Source: Neodontobutis hainanensis (lineage: Eukaryota; Chordata; Actinopteri; Gobiiformes; Odontobutidae). Taken from it: a stretch of DNA of 64,000 bases. The stretch is from NCBI GenBank assembly GCA_024349245.1, contig JALDNG010000005.1, forward strand, positions 21,217,001 to 21,281,000, in the 5' to 3' direction. Positions 60,701-64,000 of this stretch are shown in pieces (position 1 is the stretch's first letter; each line of letters opens with the position of its first letter). The translations under genes were made by a program, and so were the position numbers. The notes under the pieces are model-generated. The model saw nothing but the letters and a program-made list of their open reading frames with translations. It was not told where the DNA came from and made no database searches.

Positions 60701-62967
60701 CTGTTATGAAATAATAACTTATGGCTCAGAGATGGTTCAGCCTCATTGCTTAGTCAGATTACTGCTCACATTCTCTCTGTTCTCTATTGGTGACGGGACA
60801 TTTACGTGACTTTTTGTTTGTTTTGGAGAGAGTGAAGCTCAGCCTCAGACACAGACATGTTTTCGTTGTGTTCTCATTAAGTCCACGCTGAGCCGACTTG
60901 GCCCGGGACCAGTCTGTGCATCAGCAGCAAGGTGAGTGAGTGAACGCCTTTTTCTAAAGTGTATTTATTTATGCTGCCACACCTCTGATTTGAACGAGGA
61001 TGAGACTTTCTCAATACCAACATCCACACTCCCGTTGCCATGCTACAAACTGTGAATCAATTTCCAATGGCTCACATTTAATCGTTACATCCCTAATCTT
61101 CGGTTATTCATTTAAGGTTTCTGCCTAAACCTGAGAATTTTTGAGTATAATCCCACTTTTATTTTCAGAAAACAAAAAAAAACATGTTAATTCTTTGCAA
61201 TTATTATTTTCAATTAAGAGTCGTAAGTGCCAGAATGTTAGAACATAAAGCATGACCTCAAGCAGTGAGCAGATAAAGGAATGGACAAAGGCAAAAGTCA
61301 AATCTCAGCTAGAAAGAACATGGCAGACTAGCATTAGTAAGTCATTAGTAGGAAAAGCCGTGGCACATACCATTTTACTGTGAATGGAGGGGGAGACGGG
61401 ATAGCTGCAGTGATACAGGCCTTGGCTTAGGGACCTCCTACTGCCAGGGAAGTCATACTGAAGGAGTGAAGGAAGGAGCAAAGGAGCGAAGGATGGATCC
61501 AAGGAAAGAAGGAAGGAGTGAAAGAAAGAAGGAAGGAAGGTAAGTTTATTAGTGGGGTAAAATATTGAGTGTCTTATAAAATAAAACTTATGTCAGTGTA
61601 CAGGGTAATTTAAATGGCCATTTTTAAATTATGCAAAATATGTATTGATAAATAAATCTGGCTGACAATCTTACCTAAAACACTTTCAATTTAAAGCAAT
61701 GTTATGCAACATTTACATGCACTTGATTATCCTGGTAATGAGCAGAATCAACGGCCATAGTGTTGGACAAAAAGCACCGTTTTTGTGAATTATTACTTCA
61801 TACTATTACAGTCTGAAGTTTTGAAAGTACCCTTATCATGTTGTTGTTTTGAGAAAATTGCCGCTCATGCCATGTTTGTTTTGCTGTGCATCACTTAGCT
61901 CAGTTCGCACAGAAACTGGGATACAAATAATAGATGCCGTTTTTCTTTTTTTTTTTCCAGGTAACGTATTCAGGTTTGGACATGTTTCTGAAATTAGGAT
62001 ATGATGTTCACATTCACAAAAACAAAAACAGGTTAGTTAAAAATAACAATCATGTAAACGCACTTACTGTGTCTTAAAATAATTGCCCAATTTTTATAGA
62101 GCTGTCACCGCTCTCTTGTCCACTCACTCACACAACCCTCTTAAAGTGCACAGAAGTAAATAAGGACATAAATAGCATTACAACTGCAGCCATGTTTTGT
62201 ACGTCACTTTATTTTTGCTGCTGAAACTTCTGTCATGAGCGGTCCAAAAAGAAATGCCTTCTCTGTTTTTTTTTTTTATTAAGTTTAAAAACGTGTGTCC
62301 CCATTAAAAATGTCACAAGTAACATTGCACACTTTCATAAGATTGTGCAGCCCTACTGAGAACCTCTTGCCCGGCGGTGGTTTAAAAAGCGAGGCGTGAC
62401 ATGGCACAGACGCATTCAACAGCTGATCTACTTTAAAGCATGGACGGATGCAGACATGATTCAAATTAATTTAGGACGTGTTATTGTCACACACATTTTT
62501 GTTGTTATTGTGCACATGCTCCGATATAATCAAAATAGAAAATAAAAAAAATAATCTAATGTATTAAATTGTTAATTATTATATACAATATTTATTTATT
62601 TATTTAAAATATGTAAAATGAATAAGAAATCGTCAAAAATTATCTCTAAATAATTTGGATTTGTATTATGAAACATTACTAACAAATAAATAATCTACCA
62701 ACAATTATTATTATTTTTTTCTTTACAACCACCTTTGTCGTAGTGGTTTGCTTTATGAAAAATCATTATGCTACAGCGCATGGCTAAATAATAATATACA
62801 CGTTACGGAGAAAGGTTAAAAATGTAGCTTAAACATGGAAAAAGAGGGGCTTTAGAAGCAGAACACAGAAAACTCACCAGGGACACAGCCTGATCAGGAG
62901 TTTGGGTCAGGGTCTGTGGTTTGGAGCATCGTGAAAATACAGTCTGAATATTATCCACATTTCTCAT
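48749..62967 (-). CDS. plekha6: PLEKHA6-like protein, C-terminal half or PH-less isoform, 17 coding exons
   Basis: Member of the PLEKHA5/6/7 family, adaptors of cell junctions and membrane trafficking. Exons (high to low): 62967-62878, 61457-61371, 59636-59583, 59114-59043, 58935-58855, 58001-57852, 56944-56849, 56254-56143, 55913-55786, 54450-54295, 53685-53631, 53492-53389, 53042-52911, 52634-52497, 51075-50960, 50566-50418, 50094-50009 (stop). They total 1806 nt, or 601 residues, with every phase consistent. Diagnostic stretches are KLLGRLCEQN, LQNQLINIRGELSQ, HGDLWEQLN, KEFWRVQDVLEALHKNN, NSPASPLSS, VGIVPPRTKSPTD, ERPKSAVF, KMSVEEQ and LQEQEKRIEISCALAAEASR, matching human PLEKHA6 more closely than PLEKHA5 or PLEKHA7. 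Coiled coils fill the first half; proline/serine linkers follow. The PH-domain exons expected upstream are absent and may lie beyond 64000. Alternative splicing at exons 9 and 17 would preserve frame. Confidence 0.92.
49999..50094 (-). CDS. plekha6: plekha6 exon 17 (stop codon; skippable cassette)
   Basis: Acceptor gtgctttcag. It encodes ARCAPSPPSTPTRPSPSSEP, NSANVMKA and TGA (50011-50009), then ten UTR bases before donor gtaact. The exon is 96 nt, a multiple of three, so skipping it keeps frame and exposes a different C-terminus in the next exon. Confidence 0.82.
50418..50566 (-). CDS. plekha6: plekha6 exon 16
   Basis: Acceptor tatcgcctcag, donor gtgaga, phase 2 in and phase 1 out: LQNIVPALDGPVEGGASGSS, then QQQLQEQEKRIEISCALAAE and ASRRSRLLS. 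The LQEQEKRIEISCALA stretch identifies PLEKHA6. Confidence 0.96.
50960..51075 (-). CDS. plekha6: plekha6 exon 15
   Basis: Acceptor gtgagcag, donor gtaggt, phase 0 in and phase 2 out: VLAAERLLEADNAVPLSAEE, QQEKQRKLERIRTLIAKS. A Tc1-like relic fills the intron just upstream. Confidence 0.95.
51115..52350 (+). mobile_element. Tc1-like relic in a plekha6 intron
   Basis: It begins CTTGTGCAAAAAGTATGTGAA. Eroded transposase text includes HQSTVIQTIYKWRRFET in broken frames, GTTTTGTAGACTGATGAAAC (first catalytic Asp region), GCAACAGGACAATGACCCAAA (QQDNDP) and, at 52078-52360, KRAIQMRRPKN. Opposite in orientation to plekha6. Confidence 0.75.
52497..52634 (-). CDS. plekha6: plekha6 exon 14
   Basis: 46 codons, phase 0: VPRRLTAHEIDIKDLEAAVR, GEGLESPSEEIARLRRLQVE, PELYDQ (human HEVDISNLEAALR and PREEIARLRKMELEPQHYD). 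Confidence 0.96.
52911..53042 (-). CDS. plekha6: plekha6 exon 13
   Basis: 44 codons, phase 0: ERPKSAVFSTEVKSKMSVEE, QNQRLRRNLSKRQSLNLSGH, NYKV. RRNLSKRQS is a likely basophilic kinase target (inference). Confidence 0.95.
53389..53492 (-). CDS. plekha6: plekha6 exon 12
   Basis: Phase 1 in and phase 0 out, donor gtatgt. It encodes VGIVPPRTKSPTDEPDGKTV, then GGSRYRGRAHNGISR. The motif VGxVPPRTKSPTD is diagnostic of the family. Confidence 0.95.
53631..53685 (-). CDS. plekha6: plekha6 exon 11
   Basis: Acceptor attcttatag, donor gtacca, phase 0 in and phase 1 out: NMSDAEDAAQERQSSINK. Human has EVEAEKQAALNKVG at this position. Confidence 0.88.
54003..54235. repeat. 12-bp minisatellite next to plekha6 exon 10
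   Basis: About 19 units of GGGGCTGTTACA with GGGGCTGTTGCA and one TGGGCTGTTACA variant. In the gene sense the unit is TGTAACAGCCCC, repeating an acceptor-like CCCTGTAACAG. Confidence 0.97.
54295..54450 (-). CDS. plekha6: plekha6 exon 10
   Basis: 52 codons, phase 0: ECVPPRPPLPKSYYPLESSP, then FTPSTPPLSRDS and DAEDAYITK. The acceptor gtgagccag has a purine-rich last stretch, but phase 0 excludes the tempting CCCCCCAG acceptor 17 nt further in. A 12-bp tandem array lies about 60 nt past its donor. Confidence 0.85.
55279..55913 (-). CDS. plekha6: plekha6 exon 9 with two possible donors
   Basis: Acceptor ctcctgcag, phase 1 in. The proximal donor (GAG/gtaaga, exon end 55786) gives VVSGGSFSTNSPASPLSSVS to PPSKHPE, as in human PLEKHA6. 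Reading stays open past it, and a second phase-0 donor (CCA/gtgagc) lies at 55279. Using it would insert 169 further residues, rich in P, S, R and K (for example MRRNSVPKPRPKSC), and still join exon 10 in frame. With no splicing, the frame runs on to a TGA at 55213. The short form is firm; the long form is inferred from the open frame and the second donor. Confidence 0.85.
56143..56254 (-). CDS. plekha6: plekha6 exon 8
   Basis: Acceptor ttcggcag, donor gtaaca, phase 0 in and phase 1 out. It encodes SALVRNHIQKEFWRVQDVLE, ALHKNNSSRGTNTAKHK (human QKEIWRIQDVMEGLRKNNPSRGTDTAKH). Confidence 0.95.
56735..56752. repeat. Poly(A) run in plekha6 intron
   Basis: Eighteen A residues. Confidence 0.9.
56849..56944 (-). 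CDS. plekha6: plekha6 exon 7
   Basis: 32 codons, phase 0, acceptor actgttgcag, donor gtacca: ALTTARMEFEALEDEANAIH, then GDLWEQLNAGGQ (human DDLWEQLN). Confidence 0.95.
57852..58001 (-). CDS. plekha6: plekha6 exon 6 (coiled coil)
   Basis: 50 codons, phase 0, acceptor gttgtattcag, donor gtaagg. It contains SLEDALLSTHQEMELH and KKETLQNQLINIRGELSQ, highly conserved in PLEKHA5/6/7. Confidence 0.96.
58855..58935 (-). CDS. plekha6: plekha6 exon 5 (coiled coil)
   Basis: 27 codons, phase 0: KLLGRLCEQNRFLKDQESLV, then HRLRMDK. Nearly the family consensus KLLGKLCEQNKVV. Confidence 0.95.
59043..59114 (-). CDS. plekha6: plekha6 exon 4
   Basis: 24 codons, phase 0, acceptor cttgttccag, donor gtaaga: GPPYHNPYNRELHPTLKLNE, then IETS. 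Human PLEKHA6 has LHTYKLNEQDTD at this point. Confidence 0.9.
59583..59636 (-). CDS. plekha6: plekha6 exon 3
   Basis: 18 codons, phase 0, acceptor cttggctcag, donor gtggga: DDILDFQLQRSLEYLDQQ. Amphipathic start of the coiled-coil region. Confidence 0.85.
59800..61300. other. plekha6 intron with a hAT-like MITE
   Basis: 60575-60960 contains AGTTGGAGACCCCTGGTC and the block ATTACTGCTCACATTCTCTC, GGTGACGGGACATTTACGTG shared with 35640-35800. The rest is unassigned. Confidence 0.5.
61371..61457 (-). CDS. plekha6: plekha6 exon 2
   Basis: 29 codons, phase 0 on both sides, acceptor cttcactccttcag, donor gtatgt. It reads YDFPGSRRSLSQGLYHCSYP, then VSPSIHSKM, a serine/proline linker. The acceptor's pyrimidine tract is a GAAGGA-type simple repeat on the plus strand (61461-61540). 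Confidence 0.82.
61460..62870. other. plekha6 first intron, unassigned
   Basis: A GAAGGA-rich simple repeat at 61461-61540, otherwise AT-rich intron without ORFs. Confidence 0.45.
62878..62967 (-). CDS. plekha6: plekha6 exon 1 in window (possible alternative first exon)
   Basis: MRNVDNIQTVFSRCSKPQTL, then TQTPDQAVSL, followed by donor gtgagt in phase 0. An in-frame TAA lies about 60 nt upstream of the ATG with no earlier ATG in frame, which fits a first exon. The ATG has G at -3. No PLEKHA domain is recognisable in these 30 residues. A weak alternative is an internal exon using the CTGTCAG acceptor near 62997. Confidence 0.65.
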
Positions 62968-63059
62968 CTCTGCTTGGGCCTGGACCAAGCCCTGACAGGT
63001 GTGACACCTGTCTGTGCTGCTGGCGCATTAAGGCTCCGCTTTGCTCTAACACCCGCGCT

Positions 63060-64000
63060 GCTTTCCACGTTTAACCATGCTCCAGAGCTTGTTTTGAAGC
63101 TGAACTGATCCATGCAATTGAGACCAATTAACTACCGCGTGAAACAACAAGGACGTCTTTACATGACGTGAGACATAAAATACTCCACTGTTTCTCTCGT
63201 GATGATACAGAGAATGTCCAGAATATGAATATTTGTACAATTAAAATGATCACACACAAAGTCTGACATAAAAATCCCAATTCTGCCAAAATAATGATAA
63301 AATATATTTTTATCTGGATGTAAGTGACTTTGTTTATAATAAAACGGGTGAACTTGTTCAAAGTATTTTTCTAATAGTCTGCTTATCCAATCAAATAATA
63401 TCAAATAAAAATATATAAAGCAGACATTATCACCTCAAACAGGGTGTGAGACTGCATATTAACTTTATTCAATAAATTAACTTGAAATGCTGTCCACCGA
63501 CTCAAATAAATAATAAAGGTAATTTAATTTAATGATAATAATATACAGTGCTATACTGAAGGAAAGCCCAGTGATTGTTTAAAGGCAAAACACATATCAA
63601 ACATAAATCCAGCCTTTTTATATCTGCGCCAACTCAAGTCCCGCCTATTTATACTCCCTACAAGTCTTGCTATTCAGGTCTTCGCCCTGTAAATTGGAGT
63701 TGATTTGGACACGCCCCTCAATGAGCTTTTCATCCAATAAATCATACAGTTTTTATTGGCATCTGTGTGCAGTTCTACGCTGTGATAAATACACTCTCCA
63801 TGCAGTAATCTAGGCGGCGGGAACATAGACCAGTGGCCAATATAATATACCAATAGGCTTTATAAATAAATATGTTAATATTATTTATTAAAATCTTTGG
63901 TCCCATGAGTTTAGAATTGCGTAGGCATTTGTTCCTAATTAGCCGAATATGTTTAAAAAGTGTGTCGGGTGCTTTTATTCTTATTGTGTCTAAACCAGAA
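63060..64000. other. Upstream of the first plekha6 exon seen
   Basis: No exon with a PH-domain sequence is visible. Holds the TATA-bearing candidate promoter (63606-63660). Confidence 0.4.
63606..63660 (-). promoter_or_regulatory. Candidate core promoter with two TATA boxes, upstream of the first plekha6 exon seen
   Basis: On the minus strand a perfect TATAAATA lies at 63653-63646, followed by GGCGGGAC, and a second ATATAAAAAGG lies at 63623-63613. Further upstream are CCAAT-type motifs on the minus strand (near 63755) and a GC/KLF-type site (near 63708-63717). The ATG at 62967 is about 620 nt downstream, so a long leader or an unseen 5' intron is implied. Motif-based inference only. Confidence 0.4.

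Overview
This window is teleost fish genomic DNA, probably from a spiny-rayed (percomorph) fish. The genes are split into small exons with GT/AG introns. Microsatellites and minisatellites are abundant. The transposon mix is typical of fish: Tc1/mariner, hAT-like, L2- and RTE-like LINEs, Penelope-like elements, tRNA-derived SINEs and a Ty3/gypsy-like LTR element. No bacterial-type operons, CRISPR arrays or rRNA genes are visible. The species cannot be named from sequence alone.

Three protein-coding genes were reconstructed exon by exon, and the reading frame stays intact across every junction. (1) crhr1, plus strand, about 6.9-29.9 kb, is a class B1 G-protein-coupled receptor for corticotropin-releasing hormone. 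It has twelve firm exons plus one likely upstream exon; the signal-peptide exon was not found. (2) golt1a, minus strand, 34750-41053, has five exons encoding a 129-residue Got1-family four-helix Golgi transport protein. (3) plekha6, minus strand, about 48.7-63.0 kb, has seventeen coding exons encoding 601 residues of the coiled-coil and C-terminal half of the PLEKHA5/6/7 family. The PH-domain exons are not in the window. The first exon seen here has its own ATG behind an in-frame stop, with TATA boxes upstream, and could start a PH-less isoform.

Layout: 0-6.9 kb is intergenic, with LINE and Penelope-like debris. 6.9-29.9 kb is crhr1, whose 10.6-kb intron holds a RTE-like LINE, SINEs, a 44-bp minisatellite, a Tc1 element and a near-pristine gag-only LTR retrotransposon (18867-21134). 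A shorter crhr1 intron (24249-25493) is almost wholly a minisatellite whose unit carries splice-site-like sequences. 29.9-34.7 kb is a convergent intergenic region with an LTR-like module and a Tc1 relic. 34.7-41.1 kb is golt1a. 41.1-48.7 kb holds a Tc1 copy split by an L2-like LINE, followed by the probable plekha6 3' UTR. 48.7-63 kb is plekha6, and 63-64 kb its candidate internal promoter.

The genes do not act in one pathway. golt1a and plekha6 are neighbours in human at 1q32.1, whereas human CRHR1 lies at 17q21, so the presence of crhr1 here is a synteny point worth checking. The best leads are the gag-only LTR element with three in-frame tandem-repeat blocks, the splice-site-bearing minisatellite in crhr1, and two frame-preserving alternative-splicing possibilities in plekha6.
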